From Helopsaltes ochotensis (Eukaryota > Chordata > Aves > Passeriformes > Locustellidae): DNA of 64,000 nucleotides. The notes under the pieces were generated by a model, which ran no database searches, was not told the DNA's origin, and saw only the letters and a list, made by a program, of their open reading frames with translations. Where the stretch lies: contig VXBM01000141.1 of assembly GCA_013400155.1 (NCBI GenBank), positions 548,898 through 612,897 of the forward strand. The letters run 5' to 3'. Of the stretch, positions 1 to 35,070 are shown piece after piece. Both the position numbers and the translations under genes were made by a program. Numbering within the stretch: position 1 is the stretch's first letter; each line of letters starts with the position of its first letter.

Positions 1-240
1 GGGCGGTTCGAGCGGCCGAGGAGCGCCGCGGGGATGCCCGGGGGCTCCGTCTGCCGCGGCTCCGGCCCGCACACCGGAGTGCGGGTGGCGTCGGGGGACC
101 CGCGGAGCGGCAGCCGCCCCGGTGCGTCAGCGTGACCGCCATCGCTGCTCGGCCCGTGGCTTCCCTTCCTCGGCAGCGGCCGTGCAGCGAGGGCCGCGTA
201 AAGGGGATGTGGTAGCGGGACGGCATCTTGCAGGCGTGGA
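1..240. promoter_or_regulatory. GC-rich CpG island-like stretch, probably just downstream of DNM1L exon 1
   Basis: The first 240 bases are far richer in G+C and CpG than the next 10 kb and include a GGGCGG box at position 1. This is how vertebrate promoter or first-exon regions look. The first coding exon of DNM1L should end in codons leading into the P-loop and be followed by a GT donor. I find no such exon here, so it most likely lies to the left of the window and this is the start of intron 1. A non-coding or alternative first exon here cannot be excluded. The ATG at 34-36 opens only a short frame with no family resemblance. Confidence 0.5.
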
Positions 241-3200
241 TGGCTTTCCTTTCCCCTGAGTTCCTGTGCCGTTTGAACTCTTTGTCTTAGCTGGTGATGG
301 GGAGTGAAGGTGAGAGGCGAGGCCAGCGACTGTTGGCCGCAACAGTTGCAACACGTGCGTGGTAATGCTCCTGGGCTCGAAGATAGCTCAGACCCTTTCA
401 TATCTCTTCAAATGGGATGCTGCTCTTCAGCAGAACTTCTGGCAGCTGAACGTGCCTGACCAGAACTGCAGTAGTCACAAGGGAGCAGAAGATGAAGCGT
501 TAAACAGAAATAAAACTTGAAGCTAATGGCTCTCGCATTTTGTTTCTGTGCAATTTAAATATCTATTGAATGTGCTGTGCTCCTTGAAAACAGCTTGCTC
601 ACCAAAGACCAAGTACTCTGTACTCAGGATTTGTATTAATAACTTAACACATCAGCTGTATACGTAAAGGCAATGGCATTTTTCTATGTAAGATTAAAAA
701 AGTATTTTTTCCAGTTTCACTCTATGAAATATATTGTAGTGGCATTTTTAAAAAACGCTTTTAAACAGCTCTGTCCCAGTTATCTTTTCCTATGTGTAAA
801 TACTTTCTATAAGTAAATATTGAGAGTTAAAACAGTATTGACATGTCTTTGCCTTCAGTAGTCTCCCCATCAGTATCAATATTTATGCAGTGCTGTATTC
901 AGGATATTTATGGACCCCCATGAACTAGCATGAAATTTCCTATCATGACAAAACAAAGTCCTTTATGGGCTCCAAAAAAATAAATAGTAAAATATGTAGC
1001 AAGCTGTATCTTGGGGTTTTTTTTTTGTTTTAGTCAGGGTGGCTGGAAGAAAAAAATTTTCTTTACTGACATAGTAATTCTGTAGGTGGTTATTTTATGC
1101 AATTAGTTTTAGTTTAAATAAAATTTTATTAATCTATTAATTTGAAGTTAGTTTATTGGAGACCAGATTTCTGGAGATGTGTCAGATATGGCCTTAGAGA
1201 TTATAGTTTTGCTGCTGGTAACTTGCTTCCTTTTATTTACATGTGCGTTTTAGACAATCTTTGTTTCTTTGTGGCCTTTAAGTTTGCTCACACAGTTGAT
1301 GTATCTGTACTCTACTGGCATATGCTGTCTTTGCTTTTTTGTCTTTGAATAATGTTCACAATAAACAGTCTTGAATTTTTCACCTCCATTTTTCTTGTAG
1401 GAAGCAAATGCTGCCAGTTAAGGTTTCTGTAATTCTCTGTTAATTGAGTTATGCTTTTTTCTTCCAATTTGCCAGCTGCTTTTTTTAAATGAACATTTTA
1501 CATATTCAGCAAGGAGAGGAGAAATGCCTTTTGAAGTAGTTTTCTGTTTATTTTTCTCTCTCTACCCTTTTGATTTTTGTGCTTATGTCTTTCTCCATTT
1601 CTTGTTCTCTGCATTAGGTTAATTCTTTCTTTTCTAGAGTGTGTAGAACTAGAAGGTGTTCATAAGCCTTAATTCAGCTGTGAGTATTTTCTGTTTCCCA
1701 TCTTTCCTTTCCCCCACCTCTGTTGTTTGGGATTTGTTTGCTACCTGCCTTGTGCCCTGAGCAATTGAAATGCTTTAAGTTTTCCTCTTCCTAGATACAT
1801 TTTGGTGCTAATTGCAGATTGTCAGTAAATTTTTCACATTTGGATGGCCTCTTGCACTTGTAGTGCCACTTCCTGCCACTCAGTCAGGAGAATTCCTTCT
1901 CATTCTCCCCGTAAATATTGTGTAAGTTATTTCTGTGTCCTAGCACAGGGTCATTTAGGAAAACTGGGGACTGTGCTGGTAGAACTCAGGAGGACACCTT
2001 CAGACTGCTAGTTTTTCTTCACTGTTTCAGGGTTTTTCTGCCATTCCCAAATAGATGTTCTATTTTTTCCCCAATTCAGTATTCCAGCTCTGTTTTTAGA
2101 ACTGTATGACTGAAGTGCGAAAAAAAATGTCCAGGTTAGGAATATGATATAAAAATATTTGTTCAGCAGTGCCGTAACCCTCAGTGTTCTGGTTTATACA
2201 AATGCTTTGGGAACTGCATTTGTAAGGGATAACAAGGTGCTATTGAAGTGCCTTAACTGAACACGTTAAAACTACAGTAAAAGGAGGCAAGGGGAAGAAA
2301 AGTAATTTGGTTGATTATGGCCTTTGCTGTGGATAGGTGGTATCACAAAAATTAAATTCCTACACTACCAAAGTGGGCATAAGATTTAGAATACATTTAG
2401 GAAAACCAGCCAGACAACAAAATATCTGCCTAGAAGTAGATAAAAATGAATTGTCTTTATTTATTTTTTGTGCCATTAATTCTTGGAATATGTTTGGGGT
2501 TTTTAGTAGTCGTCAGCCTAGTTTTATACAAACTTTAGTGTCAGCTTTGTAGCAAAATTCTTCTAATACTGACATTATAAAATCACTTTGTGGGCTTTAT
2601 TTGCACTTGGTAGTGTTAATTGAAGTAGAGACATTGTAATGAAATTGATGCAGCAGCTGATGGAATTCACAGGTGAGATTTTGGAGTGACCTTTCATGTC
2701 TGCATTTATTGAGTCCTTTGGCTCAGTCTTCTGTCAATGCCGTTTTGAGACTTTAAGTGTGGAAGTGTAGTTTACAGTATTGAGTATAGACTTCTGTGGG
2801 ATGTTCTTCCCTGGGGATTGGCTCACAGATGAGCATTACATTTATTCCTTTTTTTTAAAGGTTTGGTGCAAGTATCATGTTTGATGCTAGTGCTAAACCA
2901 CTTTTTATTGCAAAGTGGAAGGTTTCTTGATCTGAAGTCACAGCCTGAGCATATGAATATGTATAAATTTATATTCTGGTAAGATAAATAGCTGGAATGC
3001 TAATTTGGCTGTTAAGAAGTTGACAGCAAAGGGAAGGTAATGTACAGTCCTGGCTAGTGGGATAAGGAGATGAATCCAGCAGATGCTGTCAAAGCATCTG
3101 AGAGAGACTGGTAGCTTGGTCTGAGACTTCAGGTGCTCTGTAGAGCTCCTGTGACTTCCCCTGGCGGGGGAACAGAAATTTAAGCCACTTAGCTCATTCA

Positions 3201-6200
3201 GTGTAGTCTACATTGTCTTGGCAAAAAGCCAGTTTGAGGTGAAGGAAACTCCAGTTTGTTCCAAGCAACAGAGAAAACCCCATGCCAAGCACAGCCATGT
3301 CTTCCTTGCTCCTCTCTTGCTGGGTTGTTGGTTTGATTTTTGTGGGGTTTTTGTTTGTTGGTTTGTTTTGATTTTTCTTTGGGTTTTTGTAGTTGTTGTT
3401 TTGTCCAAGGATCTCTCCTGGTAATTCAAGCAGATCCAAAAACTCATTGGTATATACATTTGACTAGAGGATGTGACCAGAGCATTGCTTCCATGCTGGC
3501 TGGGACAGTTTGGTTTTTCTCCCAAATGTGTTGCAAACTTGCTGATTTAGTTTGGTTTTTTTTCTTTGTTTTCATATCTGACATTTACAATCTCTGGTTT
3601 TGGGTGTAACTGTTTTCCTTTTTGCCATCCTTAGCTCCTGTCAAGTCCTGCCCTGACTGTTCTGCTGTTTGTTTCAGACAAGCAGCAAAGTGAGGTTGAC
3701 ATGAATTAGCTGTTTACATTTACCAGACATAATATAAATGTTGCTGCTGATACGATACAGTGCAAACAACGTTTAGTGTTGTGCTGTTTCTTTTCTCTGA
3801 TGGGCTCCCTGTGTTTCTGAACAACTGAACTTTTTGGGTCCTGAGGGTTTCTGTGACTGAAAGGATGGCATTTTCACTGTTTCTATCTGCACACTTCCTA
3901 TGAATTAAAATAAAATGATAGGTCTAAGAAGTTGATCCTGTATTTTAGCATTCTGTGATTCTTAATATGAAAGTATTATTAAACACTATTTAGAAGAAGG
4001 TATTAATTTTCTTGTTTGCAAATGCCTGGTTATTTTGGAAGGGCGGAGAGTGTGCATAGAATTCACAGTTGTAGAAGTATGTGGGTAAAGAAGTCTTGTG
4101 CTTCTCTTTTTTATTTTGTTTGTGTGCTTTGTTTTGTCTTGATGCTTTACTGCAAGGGTCCTGTTCGTCTTGTGATTGGTTTCTTTTCTTGGAAAACCGG
4201 TATTTTAATTGGACCAGGTGAATCTTGTACGTTATCTAGGGGGCATAGTGCAAAGAAAACATTTTTCAGGAAGATGGAAGAGTATTAAAACGACATCACA
4301 GGCATTTGTTTTTCACAGTCTGGAGAGAAAATGGCTGTGTAGTTCTTGGAAAAATTTTGTTTGTGTAGTAGCCAGAAGGTGACTAACTTAGAGATTTGGG
4401 GGTTGGGTTTGTTTTAGTAACACTGTTGCTTAGAACTTTTCAAATTTTAATATGCAAGTTGGCTTTGTTTTGATTCACTTTACTGCAAGTCATGAATATA
4501 GCAGTATACACAATACTATATGAGGTCAGATATCTGGCTTGCAAATGTGAATCTTCAAATACCACAGTTCATGATGTAACTGAGAATCTGTAAGTTGTTT
4601 CGACTTAGATGGGGCATTTTTTTCTTAAGTGAATTATTGGAGGGCTTTGGGAATTGATGTACTGAGGAAGAAGACATCTACTAATCGTTGCTGTATTTGC
4701 TGTTGTTTGGCACATGTCAGCAGTTAGATGGGGTGTAAATGGGGGATTTCTGAAGAATTTAGACTAAACTGTGTCAGCTGTGGCATTCCTTACTATTTGT
4801 ACATAGGCTGTTCTATGTGGAGGTGTTTCCCGTGACTTTGAGTCTCCATGACTTATTCAGGAGAGCTCTCTGTTCAAGTAAATGGGGAATGCCCTGCAGG
4901 AACAACAATCTTGCAGTCTGGACAAGATCTTGCATGTATTTTGCAACAATGAGCAGTGCATTATGCTGGTTTTACTGCTTTCTCAAGTTGGGATCAGCCT
5001 CTTTTGCATCTTTTAGAAGTATTATTTTGTTTCAAACAATGTCTTAAAATAATTCATTTGGCCTGCTTATAACTTTAACATTCTTTTTTGATTAGTAAAT
5101 AAATTTTTAGATTTGTTAGCTGTTTCGAACGAGTCTAGCTTGGGGCATTCCTAGTTTGAGTAGAAAAATTTTGCTATAATACCTGTTCCAACCAAAGCAG
5201 TTCCTTTGTGGAAATTGCATGTGTACTCACCTTTTATTCCAGAATAATTCATATTTGAAAAATAAGGAAAGAAAAAACAATACTGCGGCTCTTTAGATAT
5301 AGCAGGCTGAACTCTTCCAGGATGGCTACGGCAGATAACTTCTTAGGGCACCAGTGTGGGTAATACTCCCATGGATGAGATCCCAGCACAAGTGCATTAG
5401 CTTGTATTTCCCAATGATAGAATGAAAATTTAGGAAATTCTATATGTAAGTATTGTCAAGAGCAGGATTTGCCAGCAGGACTTTTGTACTCCTTCCATGA
5501 CAGAAACTGCAGAATTGCCACCATTTCATCTCAGGTGTCTAAGCCAGATGCATTGCTTTACTTAACAGAACTCTGCAGGAATTATGATGTCTTATTGAGA
5601 AGTCTGTCTTACTTCACAGTTCCTTACTGTCGTTCTTGAATGTTTGCATTGTGCTACTCCCAAAGTCATAGCGAATTCTGGCATCACTGCCTCTGTTTCC
5701 TTGGGCTGTCCTGTAATCAGTCTGTGTTGTGTTGCAGGAGTTCTTTGCATTTTTTCCCCTGTTGGATGAAATAGTAAAAAAACTTAGCGGTTTGCCCTGG
5801 TCAAAAGCAAAGAGCTAAATTTGATACTCCTTTCAACTAATTTTTATTTTGGAGGTTTCCCAGTAGTTCATTGGACATGTTTCCTTAACAAGGTTTTTTC
5901 CCCACAGATGATGTATTGTGCGTTGGCTCCACAAAGACATTCTGAAGTCTAAAGATAGACAAAGGTAGGCAAGGGATTCTTGTCAGATGACTTGAGATTT
6001 GTTGCAACTGATTCAAGTCCAATATCATTTTAATAGTACTTGAAGTATGCAACAGTCAACAATCTGAGCATGTGACTGTGAGAAATGTGATGGTTCTTGT
6101 GCATCAGTGAGACTCCAGGTGAGCCTTATGTTAATTTGCTTTCTTGGACTAATTTGACTTGATGGACTTCGTAAGAATAAGAGCAGACTTTGCTTATTTA

Positions 6201-6349
6201 CTGAGCTAATTGGTGAGACCCTGTGAGCTAAAGGGCTGTGAATCACAAGGGACCTGGCATTCCTTTGAGGACAACAAAGCAATAGTCCATACACTTGCTT
6301 GGGAAAATGAGCAGAGGCCTAAGGAGAGCAGTATTGAGGGAACTCTGAC

Positions 6350-6670
6350 AGCCTCAGTACAGCAGACTCATGCAGGAGGTAGAAATGAGGGCAAGCTTGC
6401 TCAGGGATATAAAAATCCTGCCTGCATGGGCAGAGATGGTATCGAGAAAGCCACTGTTACTGGTGGGGACATCAAATACAGCAGGAGCTTCCAGCACCAC
6501 GTCAGAAGTTAATGAACAAGAGGAAGGAGGGAAGTACAGGCTTGCTGCTGACTGACAGGTGATCCAGGGGCGGTGACTGTGGACAAGGCTGAGGTGCTTG
6601 ATCCCTTCCTTGCCCTGGTCTTCACCATCAGGGTCTTCCAGACCTTTGGCCCTATAGACAGGGTTAAAAG
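6350..6670 (+). mobile_element. Possible degraded internal CR1 LINE fragment
   Basis: The stretch near 6590-6670 reads as 'aaggctgaggtgcttgat', then a 'tgccctggtcttcacc'-like segment. This resembles the part of the CR1 coding region that appears at 42850-42900 as 'gctgaggtatgcaatg', then 'gcctcagttttcactggc'. The upstream part (6380-6560) is compatible with older CR1 ORF2 sequence but is too diverged to be certain by eye. The apparent orientation is +. Confidence 0.35.
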
Positions 6671-8537
6671 TAGAGAATAACTCAGTGGTGCAAGAGGATT
6701 GGGTTAGAGCTCTTTTTCTGATATGGAGAAAAGATCTTTGCATTCTGTTTGGTGTAGGGCACAGGTCTTTTCAAATAGGAATTTAAATATCTTCAGGATA
6801 TTCCTCATTAGGAACGCTAATGAGGATGTGGAAATAGAATAAGAAAGTCAGTGAAATGAATGGGGTGGGATGCATGTGAATGGTTGTTCATAGTGTTACT
6901 TTAGCATTTTCAAGATAAAGTCCATCGGACTGGTCAGTGACGCTAAAGTGTTTTTGAAAGTAACATCTCTGGCTGGTAATGAAGCTGGACAATTATAAAA
7001 TCATGCACTTACTGTGTGCTGCTTCTGAATTCCTAAAACAGTGGTGTGTAATGGAGCAGATTGTAACCCACATTTTCTCTGGAGAATTAGTGTAGTGGAT
7101 GGGAGCAAATGCCTTTTGGTACTTAAATGCACACTGTTGAAATGTGCAGGGACAAGTAAAGAAGAAATGAAGCACCGGGAAGCAAAGCAACCTCTTGTAG
7201 ACTGTTAAAAGTCGAGGTGCTGGTTATTTGGAGTGGATCACAGTTCTTACAGCTTGCAGCTTTTTAATTTGGGAGGGTAAGTGCTCAGCTGCTTCCCAGT
7301 GACTGCCCTTCATCTTTGATTGACAACATCATCTTCGGATTAATCTAAACCAAAGATGAACATAGAGGTGTTATAGAGGCAGTGAGAATGCTAATAAGGT
7401 TTCAACACACTCTGATAGTACATATGATGTAAAATACTGAAGTCCTGTGTGCATCATCTCTTTTTATCTTAGTGCTTTGGGGGAAAATGGTTTTACCATC
7501 CTCCAGACTTAGGTGTTTCTCTGTGAGATTAGTGGTGGTTGACAGAGCAGAGTGTAAAACACTCAACCCATGGTAGTTTGACACAAGGATTAAAGGAGTG
7601 ACACAAGATGTTCCTATATTTGCCCACCCTCCTATTTTTTTTTCTGAGCAACCTCTATTAAGTTCCTCTAGGTATCACAGCTAATGGCTATTTCAAATTA
7701 GGATCAGATATTAGAGTCCAGAGGAAAATGTGCCTCATCTGCTACTAAAGGTTAGAGTTTGTTAATGCTTTTCTGGACCCATCATTAAATGAATTTATGG
7801 AGTTTGGTCCATGCTTAAAATTGTGATGAGCATTTCAATGACATGGCAAAACAAGTGTGCTGCTTCTACAGACTCATCTAAAATTTCTGTGGTATCTTTG
7901 GTCATCCATAGCTGTCTATTTACATGTATTGTATGAAGGACTAGCTGAACTCTGTATTCTTAATAGATCCATATCCCTTGCTTCCCCCTCAGTGGCAGAA
8001 CAAGATCAGCTTTGTGTTTACTGCCTTCCCCACCGTGTTCCCAGACAGTTCTTGGTAATGGATGCTGAGGACTTTAGATTAAGAAGTGCGTCATTAGATA
8101 ATTGTATTCCAACAACAGATTGCTTTAGTTGGGAGTGTAATGCAATTTGAAAGAATTTCCTGATGCACTGAGTACTGTAATGTTTCATTTAGTTGTTTGC
8201 AAAGGATCCAGATGGTTCCTTCCCCACCAGAGGTAACTGGGAGTGGTGTAAGATGCAGTGGATTGCTCCTGTACACAGCTTGGTGTGCCCATTTTAGTTT
8301 CCTGCGTTCCCGCTCCTTTGGAAATGCTAAAGAGCAGCAGTGTGAAGCAGCTTGTCCCATGGCATTTGGTTTGCTTTCGTTGTGAGGTTCTTGATAAGGA
8401 TTCCAGCTATTTCTTACTATCCCTTATGTGCTTGGATTATATGTCCATGAGAAACCACTTCATCCAGGTCTGATCTCCAGCCTTTCCAGACTGAGTGATC
8501 ATTTTTCCTATGCCTAAGAAAATCTTGCTCAAATGAC

Positions 8538-8650
8538 CACAGAATCATCAATATCGGAAGAGACCTTCAAGATCATCTAATCCAACCATCAACCCAACAT
8601 AATCACCCCTAAGCCATATCCCCAAGTGCCACATCCAGATGCCTCCTAAT
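8538..8650 (-). mobile_element. CR1 LINE 3'-end fragment
   Basis: The run beginning 'cacagaatcatcaatatcgg' and continuing through 'agaccttcaagatcatct', 'ccaaccatcaacccaaca' and 'ccccaagtgccacatcc' matches the well-known CR1 3' region of birds, read here as the complement. It is heavily 5'-truncated, as is usual for CR1. A T-rich stretch follows near 8690-8740. Confidence 0.75.
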
Positions 8651-10093
8651 GTTTGAAGTATTTTTAATAAATGAAGCACTGGTGGTCTTTGTTGTTTTTT
8701 TTTTTTCCAATGCAGAAGATGAACTTTTTTTTTTTTTAGTTAGGCATTTCTCTTGTTTTAAGTAAGTTTGTTGAGAAGTGGTGTGTTATTTGTCTCTGTG
8801 AAGTTTGTTTTTTCACAATCTATAATATCAGTAATTCTTCAGAAGTGGGCCAGAACAGGAACTCACTCAGGGAGGCTTGCAGGCCTAGTTCATTTTGGTC
8901 AGGTTGTTCTTAAGTTATTTGATAAGAGTTCAGTGCCCAGTGGTCTGTTATAAGCTGCTTGCAGGGAACTTGCCCAAAGTTGATTTGGAGAAGGAGAGCT
9001 GAAGAAAATTATTAATAACTTTCTAGGGGAGTTTTTTGAAGGGAAAACAAATCTTAATAAGGCTGTATTTGTTTAACACTGCTGTTTTTCCAAGTCTTTC
9101 TGGACCATTGATCTCACTGATGTCAAATGTGAATTAGATTTACTTTGAAAAATATACATAATGTGCATTGGTGTGTTATTTGCTGTTGAGACAAATGATA
9201 TTTTTGATAAAATATCTTTTTATTTCTGTCCCACAAAGCATATACAATAGCATTGTAAAAAAAAGTCTTTCATGTATTGCTGTTGAAACTTTCTAGGGGT
9301 TTGACTTGTATTTTAATATTTATCTTCTCATTCTGCATACAAGCCCTATTTCAATAGGTTTTAAAGCTCTCATATAATATATTTGTGTCTTGTTTTACTG
9401 CACTAGTAGAAATGTACTGTCTGATAGTAATGTATTGCTTGACCTCTGATCTATTTTTGAGTTTTAGAAAAGTCACTTAATGTCACTATATTTGTGACCA
9501 GATTTGAGATTATTCATCACTTCTTTTATATCATGTTATGTTAGGTTGTGTACTCAGCGTTTGCTTGAAGTCTCAAATCTGTTACTTCAGAACTGCTAGG
9601 CTGAGTGGAGGTTCTATAGCAGTTACATAATGCACATTCCAGCTGTCAGAAGCATCTGTTGGTTTCCTTTTTTTGGTTTTGTTTTCTTGTTTGTTTTTAA
9701 CAAGAGACTTGTTTTAGTTGCATTCATACAGAAACATTTCCTAGATGGTGGCAGTGACTGTCAGAGCAGGTTTTCTCATGGCATCACTTTGTAGACTTAG
9801 AGCTGCAGAAAATTCAAATAGTTTAATACAGTATTATTAAAAGGACAAAATCTTCTCAGATTGAATATTATATTGTCATAGCTGGGTCTATTTTTATTGT
9901 TAGTTTTAGCATGGTATTTGTCTGAAATAACTTTTAAAACCCAGATTTTCACAGCTGCTTGTTGGATCCATTGTGAATCTTATACAAAATTCCTGCAGGA
10001 GAACATTTTAGTCTCTCAAAGAGTATTTGTCATTCCACAGCCTTTAAAAGTATTTTCCAACTTTTTACAGTTTTTTGTTATGTAAATACTTTA

Positions 10094-10117
10094 ATATATA
10101 TATAGAGAGAGAGAGAG
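10094..10117. repeat. (TA)n(GA)n microsatellite
   Basis: A run of alternating A and T passes directly into about six GA units. It lies in intron 1, about 720 bp upstream of DNM1L exon 2. Confidence 0.9.
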
Positions 10118-10201
10118 TGGGGTGCCGTGAAAGAATGTTTATTTCTATGTTTAGGGTGTAAAACAATGTCTGTACTTACCAAGCTGATATAGTACATTAT
10201 A

Positions 10202-10263
10202 CAAAAAAACCCCAAACCAACCAACCAAAAAAACCCAAACAAATCCCCCCCACCCAATCAAAC
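10202..10263. repeat. A/C-rich low-complexity tract
   Basis: This imperfect run consists of AAAAACC, CCAAACCAACCAACC and CCCCCCC segments and contains almost no G or T. It is simple sequence in intron 1 with no other structure visible. Confidence 0.8.
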
Positions 10264-10839
10264 CTCAGACTGAAAGGAACATAACATTGTAGCAGCCTAA
10301 TGTATTCAGGTATATGTGAACATATATATATGTTTGTGTAGTGGCTGCTGTTGATAATCAATGCAGGGGGTTAAACGCCTCAGTTTACAAAGCAGTTTAA
10401 GTTCAAGATGTTAGAAAATGACATAGTATAAGACATCAAATTCCTTTCTGAGCATTATAAAGAAAGGCTTTTTTTTCCCAGAAATGTTTCTTTAGAGTTT
10501 TATATTTGTGGTAGAAAATGTTAAATAGGAGATTAATTTTTCTGAAACCTGTTATGAGTTTAGTTTAACCTTAAGAGATAAAAACCATGGGACATTAAGA
10601 AACCATGTAGACAGAAATCTGTTCTGAGTATCCCAGGCAGGTTTAGACGGTCACTGGCTCGTAGCAGATCCGTGTCCTTCCGTGCTTGTGCAGTGTTGCT
10701 GCTGTGTCTGCAGGGAGTCTGCCATGTGCTCCTTCAGGCACTCTGTAGCAGAGGACAAAACAGAGTGCTGTTTAGCAAACTAAAATGTTACAGCATTTTT
10801 ATATTTCAGAAAGTAATATAGCTGTGTTCCACTTTTCAG

Positions 10840-32846
<22,007 letters not shown>

Positions 32847-35070
32847 AGACTGTATCAGCCACACTATTTATATGCATTGGAGGTTACATTGGCTTGACAA
32901 TTGCTAGGCATGGTATACGGAGTAGAATTTTTATTTATGAACTCTTCTTATCTGTGTACTGCAACTGTGTAAATCTGCTCATGTAAAGACAGTTGGTTTG
33001 ATTTGCAAACAGAAAAATATGCTGTATTTTGCAAAAGAAGTCGTATTTAATCCATATAATAAATGGCTCTAAATGTTTCCTTACCAGGTTTCTGGTGCAA
33101 ATTAAAGCAGACCAAGTCTTCTGTCTCAGTGACAGTCTCATTTGAACTTGGGGAAAAACGTTCAAGTTCCAGTGCCTGACTTGCTGAACAGGTTGCCTGT
33201 GGTTAAGACGGCCGGTGTAGTCTTGTGGCATAGTTTTAAGCTGCTTTTCCAGTAGAAGTTTCAATACTGTGAAGAAAAGAGAGCACCGAGTATTTTCTTT
33301 CATGAATATATTGCATGCACTGTGACAGATGGAGGTCTCCATTTTATAGCACAGTAGAGATGTTGAGCGTATTACTATGTATGTGTGTTCCCTTTTTTAT
33401 TTTTTCTCTTTGTCCCCAAATGTTTCAGTGGCAGACAAAACTTCAGACTTGATTTCATGGAGTATCATGTAGGAAGAATTAGCCTGGAGCTTGTGAACAA
33501 GAACAGCCTACTAAAAAGTGGCTGCAGAGTTCTTAAGGTGCACTGGAGCTTGTGTATGAATGTTGGGGTTTATAATCAGGCACAAGGACACCTTCCCCTT
33601 CCTCCCCCCTGGGACCAAGCCCCTGGACCATCTGTTGGTAAATTTGCTTTGGCAGAACTGAAAAATAAAACTGAATTTCAAAACTGTAAATAATAAGCGT
33701 TTCTTTTAAAAGCAGATTAAATTGACCAGGGAGAGGGGGATGCCCACAACTTCTGCAAATTTTGGAATGTATGACGGTATGAAAGAAAGTCTGTGGAATT
33801 GGAATATTTATATCAGAGATTACAGTTGCTTTTGAGGAAATTTTATTGTGCTGTAAGTAGCTTTTTTTTGAGGACAATCGCAAAATTATAAAATTTTAGG
33901 TTGAAAATTAAGTTGAGGTTTCTTTTTTTCTTCTGATTATAATTCATAGAGATAACTATTGATCACACTAGCCTTGAAAAAGTAAACATTTTAATTTTTA
34001 TGAATAACAAATAATTTAAACTCCAGCCAGCATACTTGCATGTACTTTTCAAGCAGATTCACCCTTTTTGTATAAAGTGAAAATGTTTACTATAGTGTTG
34101 CTGATTCTTTTTCTTTAACACAACTTGCATGAAAAACAGGACACTGCTGTTAACCTCCATGGCTTGATTTTATGGTATTGGGCCAAGATAGTGAGGTTTT
34201 TATTTCCATATGCAGTTCCTTCCCCCTAAAATCAGTTAGCAAAAATGGAATTCCTTTGGTGAGCTGCTAAAGATTGAAAATCTAAAAATTCAGTTTACAT
34301 GAAGCTCTGTTTAAAAATGTCTTTTTCTCATGCTAATCTTCAGTTTGGCATCAATATGAGCAGAAGGAGTTAAGTCTGACAGATGCAACTTTTGCATACT
34401 TCATGTATGATCTGAGGTGATTTCATGCAGAACACAGAAATATATATTGTGTATTTTTAAACAGCCTAAAAGGTCATGGTGTATACATTACATGTAGTGA
34501 ATACAAAGGAGGTACTTGTATCTTGCATTGTATCCAGGGATGGTAGTTCTCAGATTTAAGAAATAGGACTGAAGTGCAAACTACTTCTTACATGCATTTG
34601 GTGATCAGTGAAAGCTTTAAGTTTTGTCAAAAGCATTACATTTCTGTTTGGAATTCACCTGACACCTCTCTCCCTTTTGCTTTCAACATCCAAGAAGTTT
34701 TCAACACGGTAGTGCCGTCCATAAGTGATCTGCTGCTTAAGCTTTAACTCCCAAAGTTCAGTCAACAGTTTCTTTGTGAAGAAATACTCCAATTTGTAAA
34801 GTTTTGAAATGCTGCATAAAGCAAATGAATTTCATTTATTGAAGAAATTCTTCAAAGTGATACCTGGCTCTGTAATGTCATATGAAATTTTCAGTGTTAA
34901 TTTGGTTTCTGAAATGTTATGACGTTTTTTGTTTAAGTTTCAGAAAAAGTTTCAATTTGGTGATGTTTGAGTGCCAAGAAATGAACTTGATTTGTAATCC
35001 TTAATGCAAGACTTTGAAGGTCCATGCTGTAACAATCCTGTTATTTAATAAACAGATAATACACAAAATG
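32847..35070 (+). other. DNM1L: DNM1L 3' UTR (probable extent)
   Basis: From the stop codon the sequence is AT-rich with no further exon. AATAAA signals occur at 33058-33063, 33664-33669 and 35047-35052. The last is followed by a GT-rich stretch and gives a 3' UTR of about 2.2 kb, close to the length I recall for mammalian DNM1L. The first two could give shorter transcripts. No repeat element is seen in it. Confidence 0.6.
35047..35052 (+). terminator. DNM1L: Probable distal DNM1L polyadenylation signal AATAAA
   Basis: A canonical hexamer in TTTAATAAACAG, with G/T-rich sequence 30-65 bases downstream (GGTTTTGGACTGACGTGTAG). Two earlier hexamers compete. Confidence 0.5.

Larger units (their letters stand above)
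241..10839 (+). other. DNM1L: DNM1L intron 1 (3' part; about 10.6 kb)
   Basis: This is AT-rich, gene-poor sequence between the CpG-rich stretch and the first visible DNM1L exon. It ends in an acceptor (CTTTTCAG at 10832-10839). It contains a CR1 3'-end fragment near 8.54 kb, a doubtful older CR1-like piece near 6.35-6.67 kb, T-rich tracts around 8.69-8.74 kb, and simple repeats near 10.1-10.26 kb. The short open frames here have no family resemblance and no codon-like composition. I see no other gene. Confidence 0.7.

Noticed and set aside
1..360. Search for DNM1L exon 1 (start codon and first 34 residues) in the CpG-rich left edge.
   Set aside because: No frame here reads into the P-loop and no exon ending in a donor fits the phase of exon 2. 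It must lie upstream.
8551..8562. 'ATCGGAAGAG' resembles the reverse complement of the Illumina adapter (AGATCGGAAGAGC).
   Set aside because: Only ten bases match, and the sequence continues as a normal CR1 3' end (GACCTTCAAGATCATC), so it is part of the LINE and not a second adapter.
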